A stretch of DNA of 64,000 nucleotides, from assembly GCA_015499985.1 (NCBI GenBank), contig JAAAUF010000074.1, positions 1 through 64,000 of the forward strand, given 5' to 3'. Below are positions 43,135 through 53,879 of the stretch, in pieces. The first letter of the stretch is position 1. Each line of letters opens with the position of its first letter. Origin of the DNA: Haplosporangium gracile. Lineage: Eukaryota; Mortierellomycota; Mortierellomycetes; Mortierellales; Mortierellaceae. A program made the translations under genes and the position numbers. The notes below the pieces were generated by a model. That model searched no databases. It was not told the origin of the DNA and saw nothing but the letters and a program-made list of their open reading frames with translations.

Positions 43135-44349
43135 ATGTCTACACTCACCTGTAAGTGGATTTTAGATTCTGCACGCCGTCCATCCAGAAACTGGGTTCAC
43201 ACACACCCAAACGATTCCTCCTTCGCTCACGCCCCACTCTTCGTTTCCCTTCTTTCAAACTAGTTATCAACGTTGCGTCGTTGGTGCCAGACCAGCATCA
43301 TTGCAACCTCAAACTTCGAGTCCTCTCCGTCGAGACCATCGCAGAGACCATCCACCCCGAGAGTAAGCTTCCTTGCAAACCTTCTTCAACTTCCCCCACG
43401 CTTATCATTCGCCATCTTCATTCGTTTCTCAATCTCATTTCCACTCCACTAATTGGTCTCCTTCGTTTCTCATACACTCATGTAGCTGGCAAGATTATCC
43501 AGTCTGCAGAGGCTATCGTTGGAGACGACAGCGCATGTATCCTACTCAACCTCAAAAATGGTAAAACATAACTACTAAACACTAATTCTTATCTCACCAC
43601 TCGTCCCAGGGCAGGGAGTCTAGAGCATCCCTGCTTCTTTTTACTACTCGCATGGCTGACAGACCAAAAGCTCCCCCTTTTAACCCTATTTTGCATCCTT
43701 ACATGGTTGAACTCTCTTCGTTTCCCTAGACCAAGTCAACCTCCTGGCCCGCAATGCAAGACTGCAGGTCCTCAACGCCAATGTCAACATGTATCGCGGA
43801 TTTATGCGTCTAGAAGTCAACGAGGATGACGAAGGAAGCAACAACAGCATCAGCAACGGCGAATGGAAACATGAGCGATCTTCGATTACAGCCATCATGG
43901 ACGAGGACGATGAGGACGGCCAGAACAGTCTATTGAGTCGAGATGGAAATAAGATGGTTGCAACGACTACTTTGACCAGTGCCAACTATCCACGGAGTAT
44001 GGTCGGTCAGGCTGTACATACGGCAGCAGCACAAGCAGCACAAGCAGCAGCAGCAGTATCATCATATTCTGCAGCAATAAGGCCAGTAGGACTACCATCA
44101 TACAATGCCGGTGGAGTCATGACAACAGTGGCAGCAGTATCGCCGTCCATGTCAACAGCAACCATCGCACCTGGATCTTCCTTCAACTCCTTGGCATCCA
44201 CAGTGTCTTCATCATCATCGTTGTTTTCGAGTAGAGATCAGATGGAGGTGGAAATGCGATTGGGTGCAGGAGGCAGCGTACCATTGATGGAGTACTACCG
44301 CACCATTGAGTTCACCTACTTTTCGACGGTGGAGCCAGTTGGCCGCTAA
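43135..44349 (+). CDS. OB-fold nucleic-acid-binding protein with disordered tail
   Basis: Four exons: 43135-43150 (16 nt), 43264-43362, 43486-43560, 43730-44349; 269 aa. The first 100 residues form a single OB fold: FINVASLVPDQHHCNLKLRV, a variable loop, AEAIVGDDSACILLNLKN, then DQVNLLARNARLQVLNANV and NMYRGFMRLEVN. This order and the residue pattern match the small plant and fungal OB-fold proteins typified by Arabidopsis At4g28440, and more distantly the SOSS-B single-stranded-DNA-binding proteins. The remaining 170 residues are low complexity: acidic (NEDDEGS, DEDDEDG), then Ala-rich (AAQAAQAAAAVSS), then Ser-rich. Function is inferred as binding single-stranded nucleic acid. All four exons are needed to complete the fold, which supports the model. 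Confidence 0.82.
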
Positions 44350-44468
44350 AAAATCGGTTGGCTTTCGCTCTTCTTCCTCTCCTTTTCCTCTTTCAATTCC
44401 ACTACTCCTTTTTTGGGATGCGTCTTACTTTCAGGAGACGGGGATGAATGATGATAAGGAGAGAGGAG

Positions 44469-44510
44469 AGGAGGAGGAGGAGGAGGAGGAGGTGGTGGTG
44501 GTGGTGGTGG
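44469..44510. repeat. Compound GAG/GGT trinucleotide repeat
   Basis: About seven GAG units followed by about seven GTG/GGT units in the 3' flank of the OB-fold gene. Confidence 0.85.
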
Positions 44511-46358
44511 AAATGGAGAAGGAGTAGGAGAGGGAGGTGGAAAGAGGGAGCACTGACAAAGACAAAGACGATAGTGATGAACTTGCAGTTAGCGACGAGG
44601 GACGACGACTACCAAGATGAAAGATGTACACAGAAAAACACGCCGGAGAAAGGAGAACAAAAGAGACGGGGGAGAGGAGCATATTCCATCTAAAAGAGAA
44701 CCCTTTTTTTTTGTTTCGCAAGGGGGCTTATTCTTCTCCATTCTTCTTTTTTTCACGGAGACAACTTTTTCTCACTCCTCCTTCTTTCACTGGTGCAGCC
44801 AGGTCTGCAGCTTAGCGTCAATCTCTTTTTCTTTTTTCTTTTTTATATACATATACATTTTTGTATCAGGGTCATAGATGGGCTCCATTTCAGATAAGAG
44901 TTATCTTTTTTGTGTACGAATAGCGACAGAAGGCAAATAAACAATCCATGCATTTATTCATTTACTAGAAGCAAGTTGGCGAGATAGATGATGTGTAGGT
45001 CGAAAGATGCAATCCTCCTAAGAAGTGAAAAAAATCACGGGCTGGTAGTACTTCTTTCTCGTCATTTTTTCTATGGTGTTCTGTACTTGTAGCATGCTCC
45101 CAACTTCAGGAACAAGGATCCGAGATATTAAGCACAAAAAAGAGAAAATGGAGGCGGAGCACCAGCGGAGGAAGTTAGGAGGAGAGGGAGGGAGGAAGTA
45201 AGTCGAGCTTTGTTAGGGCTATGGTCGCATTTTTCATTTCGCAACATTCGATCTGATAAACTTCTCTCCAAGTTGTGTCTAGGCTCACTTCCTACGCGAG
45301 CAAAAGATACGAAGGGGGCTCTCACATGCATTTTCTTTGTCATCACGTCTAAGCAAAGGGGAAAGGAGTTGTGAATGAGTCCAGTTTTTGAGGGTTTGGC
45401 GGTAGAAAAGTACCAACTTTTCCGCTAGAGAGCTAGAGTATCTGGCTGTAAGTCAGACTCTTTGTCTTCGTACAACTCTTAGTTGCGAGCCGTTCTCAAA
45501 TTCTAGAGAAGATGAAGCAGAGAGAGAGAGACAGATAGGAGGTTTTGATCTTTGATTAGAGAACGATCGTCCCTGGATTTATTTCTGATCTAAGACTTGG
45601 CGCGTGGAGACTGGAAGAGAGTAGTCAAAAAAGGTCTACCGAGAATGAAGGGACCTATTGGGGTAGGGTCATGGTTGTATTATGCTTGGCTATGCAAGTA
45701 TGCTTATCTGAAATAGGCGTCGTTTATTGATGAAGTATGCAGCATGGAGTAACGCTTTCGTCAGCATCATTCATGTCTTTGATTGAGGCGTAAAATAAGA
45801 AGTAAGGGCGTCATTTACGACGGCAACGACATAAGATAGTATCTTTATTTATGAAAGCAATGTCGTCTGCTCGTGACGAAGTGAGCGATGGTTGCATCCC
45901 GGGAGTAATGGGCAAAAGTGCAGCCACCCCTCTCGACAACACCTTCCTTTCCCTTCATTCTAACGCCCAGACCATGACGGTAATGTTTATTTATTTATTT
46001 TTGTTCTTCTTCGTCCGAACAATGGCCCTGTTGTTGTTTGATCATGACCTCATCTTTTCATCACGCTGTTGTCCTTCCATCCCAGCAAAAGAACAGGATA
46101 GTCGATTAAAGTTGTTGTTGAATTAGTGTGTGGAGCATGCATTAGGATTACATTTGTGACATCATTTGCTACTCCTGTGTTCGACCGGTTGAGCAAAGGT
46201 GTTGAAAGTGAGAGCACTGTACCAGCGTACGCAATGGAGCAGACAGGGTATAAGGGACACGGTCCCCACCCTCTTTAGTCTTTACATCATCAGCATTCTT
46301 ATTATCACCCTCGCGCTACTAACTACTAACTAACTAGAACATCCTAGTTTCCTGGATG

Positions 46359-46366
46359 TATAAAAG
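46359..46366 (+). promoter_or_regulatory. TATA box of DUF4203-like gene
   Basis: TATAAAAG 107 bases before the ATG at 46473, followed by a pyrimidine-rich leader. Confidence 0.65.
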
Positions 46367-46472
46367 GAACCGACCCTGGCTTTTTTTTTGTCTTCATTCT
46401 CACCTTCATTTTCATTCAACAACAACCCTCACCTCATCCTTCCACCAAAACCACTAAAACTACCAAATAACA

Positions 46473-47351
46473 ATGTCCTCCATCACAGCAGTGTCGCCTC
46501 GCGTGAGGTCCATGATGCGTTATACATCCATCTACATGCTCATGTTCCTCTCCACCCTCATCAACCTCTTCACTGCTCAAGCAGCACCCGTCGGCGGTGA
46601 CAGGAACGGCGATACCATCGACAAGGTCCGTGCCGGGCCCTATAACCTCTCTGTCCAAGCCGGTATCGCGGGTGCGATCCTAATTATCACTGGTCTCATC
46701 CTCTGCTTCTTTGGTATGCGCTTCTTCCGCGTCTGCATGTTCTTGATCGGTTTTTACTTCTTCGGCAACATCTCCTACATCGGCATGGCCAACGGTGGTG
46801 TTACCTCGCAAACTCTTCTCCTCATCGTCTCGATCGTGGTCGGTATCGTGGGAGGCCTCCTCCTCGTCTGCTGCTCTCGTCTCGGTGTTGCCATCCTCGG
46901 TGCTCTGGCCTTGTACTCCTTGGGTCTTTGGATCTTGGGCTGGAAATCTGGCGGTGTGATCACCTCGAGCGTCGGTCGCGGTATCTTCTTGGCAGTTCTC
47001 GTCATCATTGGTTTCATCATCGGCTTTATTCGTGAACGCGAAACTGTCATTGTTGGCTCGGCCATCTTGGGCGCCTATGCGTTCGTTGCCGGTGTTGACC
47101 TTTATGCCCGCACGGGTTTCATCCAGCAGACCGACTCGTTCATCAACTCCAAGAGCAGCCTTGACCGTCGCGTTGGGACTGTCTCTGGTGAGCAAATTGC
47201 TCTGTTGGTGACCTTTATTGTTTTGGCCCTTATTGGTATGGCTGTCCAGTTCCGTATGTGGGGCCGTCGTACCTTCCGCCCTGCTCGCAGCAACGTCGTC
47301 TATACTGAGAAGCCTTCTCGCTTTGGAGGTTACTTCCGTCGTCGCTACTAA
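46473..47351 (+). CDS. Multi-pass membrane protein, TMEM198/DUF4203-like
   Basis: Intronless, 292 aa. An N-terminal signal sequence (IYMLMFLSTLINLFTAQAA) is followed by a short exposed stretch and about seven hydrophobic segments rich in Gly, for example AGAILIITGLILCFFGMRFF, LLIVSIVVGIVGGLLLVC and AVLVIIGFIIGFI. This layout matches fungal DUF4203/TMEM198-like proteins, whose molecular role is not settled; animal TMEM198 has been linked to Wnt/LRP6 signalling. The C-terminus is basic (RRTFRPARS, FRRRY) and probably cytosolic. Codon use is strongly C/T-ending with few rare codons, and together with the clear TATA box this suggests high expression. The start fits because it begins right before the signal sequence. 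Confidence 0.85.
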   Translation: MSSITAVSPRVRSMMRYTSIYMLMFLSTLINLFTAQAAPVGGDRNGDTIDKVRAGPYNLSVQAGIAGAILIITGLILCFFGMRFFRVCMFLIGFYFFGNISYIGMANGGVTSQTLLLIVSIVVGIVGGLLLVCCSRLGVAILGALALYSLGLWILGWKSGGVITSSVGRGIFLAVLVIIGFIIGFIRERETVIVGSAILGAYAFVAGVDLYARTGFIQQTDSFINSKSSLDRRVGTVSGEQIALLVTFIVLALIGMAVQFRMWGRRTFRPARSNVVYTEKPSRFGGYFRRRY

Positions 47352-47984
47352 ATAACGACTTTTTCATGACAAACCCACATCCACACACACACACACATAA
47401 CCATGTATTCTTGTAATCTCTAATATCAACCGCTGTATGTATCAATATTATTCTTACTCGTAATAAAACACGAACACACGAACATAAATAACCTTGCACC
47501 ACAGAATGAGTCGAAACATCTAGAGAATGTTCTACTGTATCTTTCATACATATTTGATATGTTGCCCAGCGATGAACAGGAGCTAGAAAGCAGACCAGCC
47601 CATCCTTGCCTTTAACGCGTGGCGTTTTATAGTTGTGTGGTGATGATGGCGCATGAATCCATAAGATGGTTTGTCAACTGAAACTTACCCAGACAAATTC
47701 GTTGGTAATAATTTTTTTGTTTGACTAAACCGCCGATTGAAGATGATAATGCGGTCGCACATCAACCATCACTTTCTTGCCTTTTACTTGTTCATCCCGA
47801 CTTATCCACGGCACATCCACTCTCCCTTTTCATTATTGTTTTCTTTCACTTTCTCCTACTTTCCCACGCCCTTCTCTTTCTCTCGCTCTCTTTTCATTCT
47901 AACCGTGCCCTCTCATCCCTTGAAACGCATCATATCCATCGACACATTCACAGAAACTGATTCAAACAACACCAAGAACCACAA
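47352..47984. other. Intergenic
   Basis: 633 bases with an (AC)n run near 47382-47397 in the 3' flank and pyrimidine-rich sequence at 47820-47890 upstream of the next gene. No gene seen. Confidence 0.5.
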
Positions 47985-49580
47985 ATGACTTCTCACCAGA
48001 CAGCAGCCATCCCTGTTATTCGCCACCACAAGCGATCCGTCGACAGAGTCCTCCCGCCAGCTCTCGAGATCAGATTAGCTCGGCTCTCCATCGACGAGGG
48101 AGAATCCAAGAACGCTCATATCGTCCCTGCCCCACCGTCTCTACCTCTCCGCATGGGCATGCCTGACTTTGACCGGGTTTACAACCAAACCGATAGCCCA
48201 AACAGCTTTAGTAGCTGCAGCAGTGTAAACAGCAGCAACAACGGTCTCGAATCCATCATCGAGGGAGGCCCAAGTTCATACACTAACAAGAACAGGCTAG
48301 GCAAACTTGGGTCCAGTCCCGACAAGGGCATCACGGGACTTCATCGTCATCGCGATAACCATCATCATCGTTATCATCATCATCATCACCATCGGAGCAG
48401 GTCTATGCTCAACCCTCAAGTGCCCTCGGCACTCTTCCAGATCGACCAGCAGCACCAGCAGCATTACCATCAACCCAATATCAGCGTGCAGTACCACCGG
48501 AGGAATCGATCGGGATCGCTACTCCTTGACGACTCACGGGGCACCAACAAGACATCTGATAATGGTGGTGGTTCACCTTTTCAACCTCTTTTGTTCCCTC
48601 AGAAGGCACCAAGCGGCAGTGGCGGTGGTTTTGTCTGCACGGAAAGCCCCATGACGAGGGACACAACCGAGTTTGGAGAAGATTTGTTTCATTGGAACTC
48701 TCTGGAACTCGACAATGTCTTTGCTGACAGCTTAACAACAGCAACAACAATAGCGAAAACGGGTATCATGGCCTCATCCATCATCAACCACGGACCACAT
48801 CCGCATCGACAGGCAGGAAACTATAAGTGCGATGGTAGCAAAAACGAGTCTGATATCAGTCTGCAAGAGGGCCCATCGACATATCACACCCCATCATCAC
48901 TGCACTCTCCTTCGAGGAAAGGGCCCCTCTCGGCTAATTCCTCCCCAGTCTCGTCTCGACCCGGATCGCCCCTTCAAAAACTCTTCGAAAACGTTGTGAG
49001 GGTGCGGGATCAGCTACTTGAGTCCTCTCAGGCTAAGGCACAACAGGGTCTGCGGATCGATGCACTGGAAAACAGTGGAGACTATCTGGATATTCTCGAA
49101 ATAGATGAGAATCGGTTGCCTCGTGGGTCACCCATGTCTATCGGGGCCATGTCAAACGATCAAGATCGCTGGAAGTCACCGACTCTTTCTGCGCTCGCCT
49201 CACGATCGTCATCCAGGGGCCCCTCGCCTCGACCCTTGTCGCCTCCCCCTCTTTCCCAGCGATCAGTAATAGTGATGGCTACGTCTACCCGTCACGTCAA
49301 TACGGATAAAGGACATCTCTCCGAGTCGGCGGCGGAGGAGGATGATATGAATGTTGAGATCCCATTGATCGAAACCCGCGATGAGGTTCCGTTGCAGGAT
49401 ATCTGGAGGATGGAGGACGAGGAGCGTAAGGATCGATTGAATGGCGTCAAGGTGACTACTACCAATGCTGGTGAGACTACGGGCGGGTCGATTGAGGAGC
49501 ATATGAAGGGAGAACAGCACGCCCACGAGGAGGCGCGGCTGATTCAAGAGGCCATTGATGCGCATTCCCAGGCGCTGTAG
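47985..49580 (+). CDS. Large disordered protein of unknown function
   Basis: Intronless, 531 aa. Mostly Ser/Pro/His-rich low complexity. A histidine-rich patch (HRHRDNHHHRYHHHHHHRS, about residues 118-138) is flanked by Arg/Ser stretches. A short conserved-looking block reads SRPGSPLQKLFENVVRVRDQ, and the C-terminal 120 residues are acidic with possible helices (IPLIETRDEVPLQDIWRMED and EEHMKGEQHAHEEARLIQEA). No signal peptide or membrane segment. I do not recognise a family. The frame is long, without introns and with coding-like codon use, so it is very likely real. Several SP/TP dipeptides would suit proline-directed kinases. Confidence 0.75.
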   Translation: MTSHQTAAIPVIRHHKRSVDRVLPPALEIRLARLSIDEGESKNAHIVPAPPSLPLRMGMPDFDRVYNQTDSPNSFSSCSSVNSSNNGLESIIEGGPSSYTNKNRLGKLGSSPDKGITGLHRHRDNHHHRYHHHHHHRSRSMLNPQVPSALFQIDQQHQQHYHQPNISVQYHRRNRSGSLLLDDSRGTNKTSDNGGGSPFQPLLFPQKAPSGSGGGFVCTESPMTRDTTEFGEDLFHWNSLELDNVFADSLTTATTIAKTGIMASSIINHGPHPHRQAGNYKCDGSKNESDISLQEGPSTYHTPSSLHSPSRKGPLSANSSPVSSRPGSPLQKLFENVVRVRDQLLESSQAKAQQGLRIDALENSGDYLDILEIDENRLPRGSPMSIGAMSNDQDRWKSPTLSALASRSSSRGPSPRPLSPPPLSQRSVIVMATSTRHVNTDKGHLSESAAEEDDMNVEIPLIETRDEVPLQDIWRMEDEERKDRLNGVKVTTTNAGETTGGSIEEHMKGEQHAHEEARLIQEAIDAHSQAL

Positions 49581-49915
49581 ATAACCTTGCAACACACTTG
49601 CGTAAGTAGTTTAACAAATAAAGTTTGGTACGAAATGATTTCATTGGGCAGAAAGGCAGACAGTCAAGCTGGTTCCCTTCCTGTGTAAGTGTGTATCACC
49701 ACCAAAGAAATGACAAAGAATGGGTTTGAAGTGTTCTTGCGGGTGGCGCTGCAGACAAGTGACGGTTGTTTCTAAGAAAATGGAAACGGTTTAAAAGGGC
49801 GAGTGCGTGGCATGGCCACACACACTTCTCCACTCCACTTCTTCGTTCCACTTTCACCTCCCTGTTCCGTTATTTCCCCCCAATCCTTCCAGCCACAGCA
49901 GCAGCAGTATTCACG
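49581..49915. other. Intergenic, promoter of QNG1
   Basis: 335 bases; a TTTAAAAGG element at 49790-49798 lies about 120 bases before the ATG. No gene. Confidence 0.45.
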
Positions 49916-51109
49916 ATGACTTTTACTTGTCCCACCAACCTCTACGAGTCCGTCTACACCACCACCAAACAGTGCCGTGAGCGCAGCGACATCAAGGTAT
50001 GTCTTCTTTTTTACATTCTCATTCATTTTTTACTTTATTGTCGCGATCCACTTTTACATTCAAAATGTACTCATACCAATCACTTTCTTCACATTCCTTT
50101 TTTTTGAATCAAATAGATTGACCATGACGCAATTGTCCGCTTCCTCGACAACCTCACACAAGAGTCCTGGGACAAGCACTCGGTCGCCAATGGCATGTCT
50201 TTCCCCCTCAAGTTCGACTCACTGGAGCAAGAAGTCAACATCCTCTCCTTGATCGATATCCTCAACACTGGACATGGATTCCGCAAGGAGCTTCACGAGG
50301 ATTCGGATCGCGGTGCATTTGAGACAATTGTCTTTGGTATCATGTCCTTCCACATCTCGTCCTCGGCCACCACCGCTGACGCACTCTCCAAGCTTACAGG
50401 ATGGGAGGTCGGATCGCATTTCGGAATCACGATGCAGAAGGATGTCCCTTCGGAGTTGGCCCATGTCACGGTTTCGAAGCCCTCGATCGCATCCAAGCTT
50501 GCAGGACAACTTCAGGGTGTCTTGAACGAGACTGGACGCGTATTGAAGGAGAAGAAGTTTGAGACTTTGGGTGCGTTTGTGATCGATGCCGCCAAGAAGG
50601 CCAACGGATCGGGCGAGAAGTTTGCAGAGATCTTGATCAACACCTTCCCAGCCTTCCAGGATTATGCAGAGATTGATGGTGAGAAGGTCTATGTCTTCAA
50701 GAAGGCGTTCTTGTTGGCTTCGAGTCTTGAGCGTCGCTTTGGAGCTACGGAGCCGATCTTTGCGTTTAAGGGATTGGAGAAGAGCCCTATCTTTGCCGAC
50801 AATGTCATTCCTACGATGATGGTTCACTTTGGGATCTTAGTATTACCCGAGTCGTTGAAGCATACTGTTCAGGAGGATGGAGTGACGACGGTCGAGGAAT
50901 CGTACCGTCTTCGTGCGGCTGCTGTTGATGGCTGTCGTGTGATTGTGGAAAAAGCCAACCTGAAGGGCGAGGATAAGATTAGCAAGGTTGAGTTTGAAGA
51001 GACAGGTATGTCGTCGTGTGATTTGGATGTCTATCTCTGGAGGGTCGCCAAGGAGCCCCAGTACCGCAAGATCCCTCGCTTCCACTGCAAGGACACAATC
51101 TTTTTTTGA
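49916..51109 (+). CDS. QNG1: Queuosine 5'-phosphate N-glycosylase/hydrolase (QNG1, DUF2419)
   Basis: Two exons, 49916-49996 and 50117-51109, phase 0 junction; 357 aa. QNG1 releases the queuine base from queuosine 5'-monophosphate so that it can be reused for tRNA modification. Queuine salvage is needed because eukaryotes cannot make it. Family features visible are SFPLKFDSLEQEVNILSLID near the N-terminus, GFRKELHEDSDRGAFETI, ILINTFPAFQDYAEIDG, AFLLASSLERRFG, FADNVIPTMMVHFGIL and the C-terminal CDLDVYLWRVAKEP with FHCKDTIFF. Length is as expected for the family. The presence of the gene implies that tRNA of this fungus can carry queuosine if queuine is supplied from outside. Confidence 0.92.
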
Positions 51110-51379
51110 AATGTCCGATAGCAGTTCGCAGTTTTTTTTTTCCCTATTAATTAAATGAATATGTAAGGCACGTGACAAATTTATGAATCACGGTATAAAC
51201 TTAAGAATGCATAAGCTGCGTTTCGATTCCGTCCCTCGGATGGCAATTTTGATTTTTTTTTATTATTCATTTTTTTTTTGTTCTTTACTTTTCTCCCTCG
51301 ACCCATCAACCTCGACCTCCCCACTCTCTCTCTCCCTCTCTCTTCTCTCCCTCTTTCTCCTTTTTCCTTTTAATACACA

Positions 51380-53314
51380 ATGGTAAGGAACGCGGCAAAA
51401 AAAATAAGAGGCACAGTCGCGTGTGTAAACACAAGCAACAATGTCCTTCATTCCTTCAACAGGACACCCATGGCACCCATCACTTTCTCTCTCTTGCTCT
51501 CTCTCTCTCTCTTCCTCTGTTCCCCTGCCAACTATTTTTTAATATTTTTTTGTGAAACAAAAATTCACAACGAGCAACAAAGAGAGGAGGGAAGCAGAAG
51601 TATGTTCAGCAAACCAGGAGACAACACGACTTCACAAACGATTCGACAACTCTCGACCATATAACTCATTTCACCCTTCCACGACGACACTACTGCGGTG
51701 TCAAGGACCAACACTCCATACGCCCTCTCTCTCTTCCCAAACAACAGCAACAGCAACAGCAACAACATCCAAAACTTTCAACTTTTTTTTTTTTTTTTTC
51801 ACAAGACCTCCAAGAAACAATTTTTTTCCTCGACACTATTTTTATTGTATTTGTTTGGGCTGCGATAGACGGACAGGAGAGGCAAATTACAGTTGTAGGA
51901 GGAAGAAGGAAGAAGGGCGCGGGACCCAGCCTGATCATATGGCCATGACAAAAATACATATACACACCAGCCATGACACTTTCTTTCGCCAACAGAGCCA
52001 GACGGAAAGATAACTCGGGAGAGCAAGCCTATCAGAGAGACGCGATAGCTTCATTATCTACTACCATCGAAGAAAGGCGCTTTTTTTTATCGTCAAGGAG
52101 CACAGGACCAAGCCCCGACTGACAAAGCAGCAAAGCAACCTTCCAATCGCGTCATAGTCTTGAAAAGTTGACAACAACAACAACTACAACAACCACAGCA
52201 GCAGCAGCAGTAGCAAACAGCAATTCACTCAACTTCAATCAATGGAATGTACATCAAAGGGACAACATCAATCGACAAGTACTATCAAAACATAAACAAA
52301 CAAACAAACAACAACAAAGAACTCGACGCGTCAAAGTAACCATCACTCTCGACCCTTTTGTGATTATTTTTTTTCCAGGAGCTAAAAAAAGGATGCCAGG
52401 AACGCGACAATATAGTCTATTTGTTTATCGTCCTAGCCTCTCTTGTGGCCCTCTCTTTTCTTCTGTTCGATCCTTTCCCTTCAAAATTGCCCCCTCTTCT
52501 TTTTTTTGTGGGACCGTGAAGAAGCGTCCCCATCTTGGTCATAAAAACGCGTTTTTCTAACACACTTTGCTTGTTTTTATTGTTGGTGTTCATATTGGTG
52601 TTCATAGGCTGATGCACATCTCGGAACTGAGGCTTCTGCTTCTGCCCAGACCAAAATCACAGAGAAGCGCCGCGAAAAGGTGCCAGCACTCTCTCGTTCT
52701 GCACGTGCCGGTCTTCAGGTAACGATTTTCCATCCTCCCCCATCGTCCATGCCACATGTCAACACTTGCAGTAACACTATCATTATTGGCACTTTTTGTT
52801 ACTTTGCATACTGCAACGTTTTCAAGTGAAAAGAAAAACATTTTCCTCCCTCCTCACACATATTCACGACTACCTTTTTTAGTTCCCTGTCGGCCGTATC
52901 CACCGTTACTTGAAAGATCGTACCCAGAACCATGTCCGTGTTGGCGCCAAGGCTGCAGTCTACTCTGCAGCGATTCTGGAATATTTGACGGCCGAGGTGT
53001 TGGAATTGGCAGGAAATGCGACCAAGGATTTGAAGGTCAAGCGTATTACCCCTCGTCATTTACAGCTGGCTATTCGCGGAGATGAGGAGCTGGACTCATT
53101 GATTCGCGCAACCATCGCAGGTGGCGGTGTTCTTCCCGTACGTATCATCGCTTTTGTTTCCAAGGAGGGATGGCTTTATTACGTATTTTGTGAACGGTGT
53201 TCTGGATGTTTTACTAATCACTGTTATATCATTATTCGTATTGAACGAAAATAGCATATTCACAAGGCACTTTTGTCAAAGACTCAGAAGGGCCAGAAGA
53301 AGATGGGACCTTAA
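51380..53314 (+). CDS. HTZ1: Histone variant H2A.Z
   Basis: Four exons: 51380-51382 (ATG only), 52608-52718, 52883-53137, 53255-53314; 142 aa. H2A.Z replaces H2A in nucleosomes next to promoters and is placed by SWR1-type remodellers. The core [56 protein letters not shown] and [20 protein letters not shown] is unmistakable and carries the H2A.Z-specific ending HIHKALLSK. The N-terminal tail is unusual ([20 protein letters not shown]) and has few Gly-Lys repeats. The start is inferred: no in-frame ATG lies in exon 2, and ATG|GTAAGG at 51380 follows a pyrimidine-rich promoter. It requires a 1225-nt first intron, so a different first exon within that intron remains possible. Confidence 0.85.
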
Positions 53315-53879
53315 GCACTATGCAGACGGGAGGGAATGAAAAAGAAACCCAGCTTCTTCTTTTTTGTTCTTGTACAGCAAGCAGAGAAACTTATTTGGCT
53401 CAGGAGCATCAAGCAGCTATGAACAGGAGAGGGGAAAACGCACAAAAGCACACACAAACACACAACAATACAACATCTTTTTTTCACATCATCGATGTCT
53501 GTCAAAGAACTCTGGGAAATAGTGTTTTCTACGACCTGTCCCGACGGAAGACTGACTTGATCACCTTTTCGCTGATAGTATTACAACTCTTGCTCTTCTC
53601 TTCTTCCCTTGTTGAGCAGTTTCTTTACCCTGCTGCTTTTAGATTAATTCACTCAATTCATAGTCGACAAAACATTCAAAAAACAACAAAAACATGTATT
53701 TTCAAAGAGAACAGGTATGGAGAGGTAGTATTGTACACGGTGATAAAGCAGATATCGCTAACCCAAGAAAAAAAAAAAATATAACCCAAGGAAGGACAGG
53801 GAAAGGGAAAGGGAAAGGGTATCTGGCATCTGACTATCGTACACTATCATACTAACCAAACTTGAAGAAAAGCTCTTTT
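53315..53879. other. Intergenic, convergent 3' ends of H2A.Z and the Cue2-like gene
   Basis: 565 bases between stops; contains three GGGAAA units at about 53800-53820. No gene. Confidence 0.5.

Larger units (their letters stand above)
44350..46472. other. Intergenic, 3' flank of OB-fold gene and promoter of DUF4203-like gene
   Basis: 2.1 kb. A (GAG)n to (GGT)n compound microsatellite lies at 44469-44510 just after the OB-fold stop. No other gene is supported. Confidence 0.5.

Noticed and set aside
50219..50827. 202-codon minus-strand frame
   Set aside because: Antisense to QNG1 exon 2, which matches its family along the full length.
53798..53820. GGGAAA repeats as telomere-like sequence
   Set aside because: Only about three units and not the TTAGGG type; simple low complexity between convergent genes.
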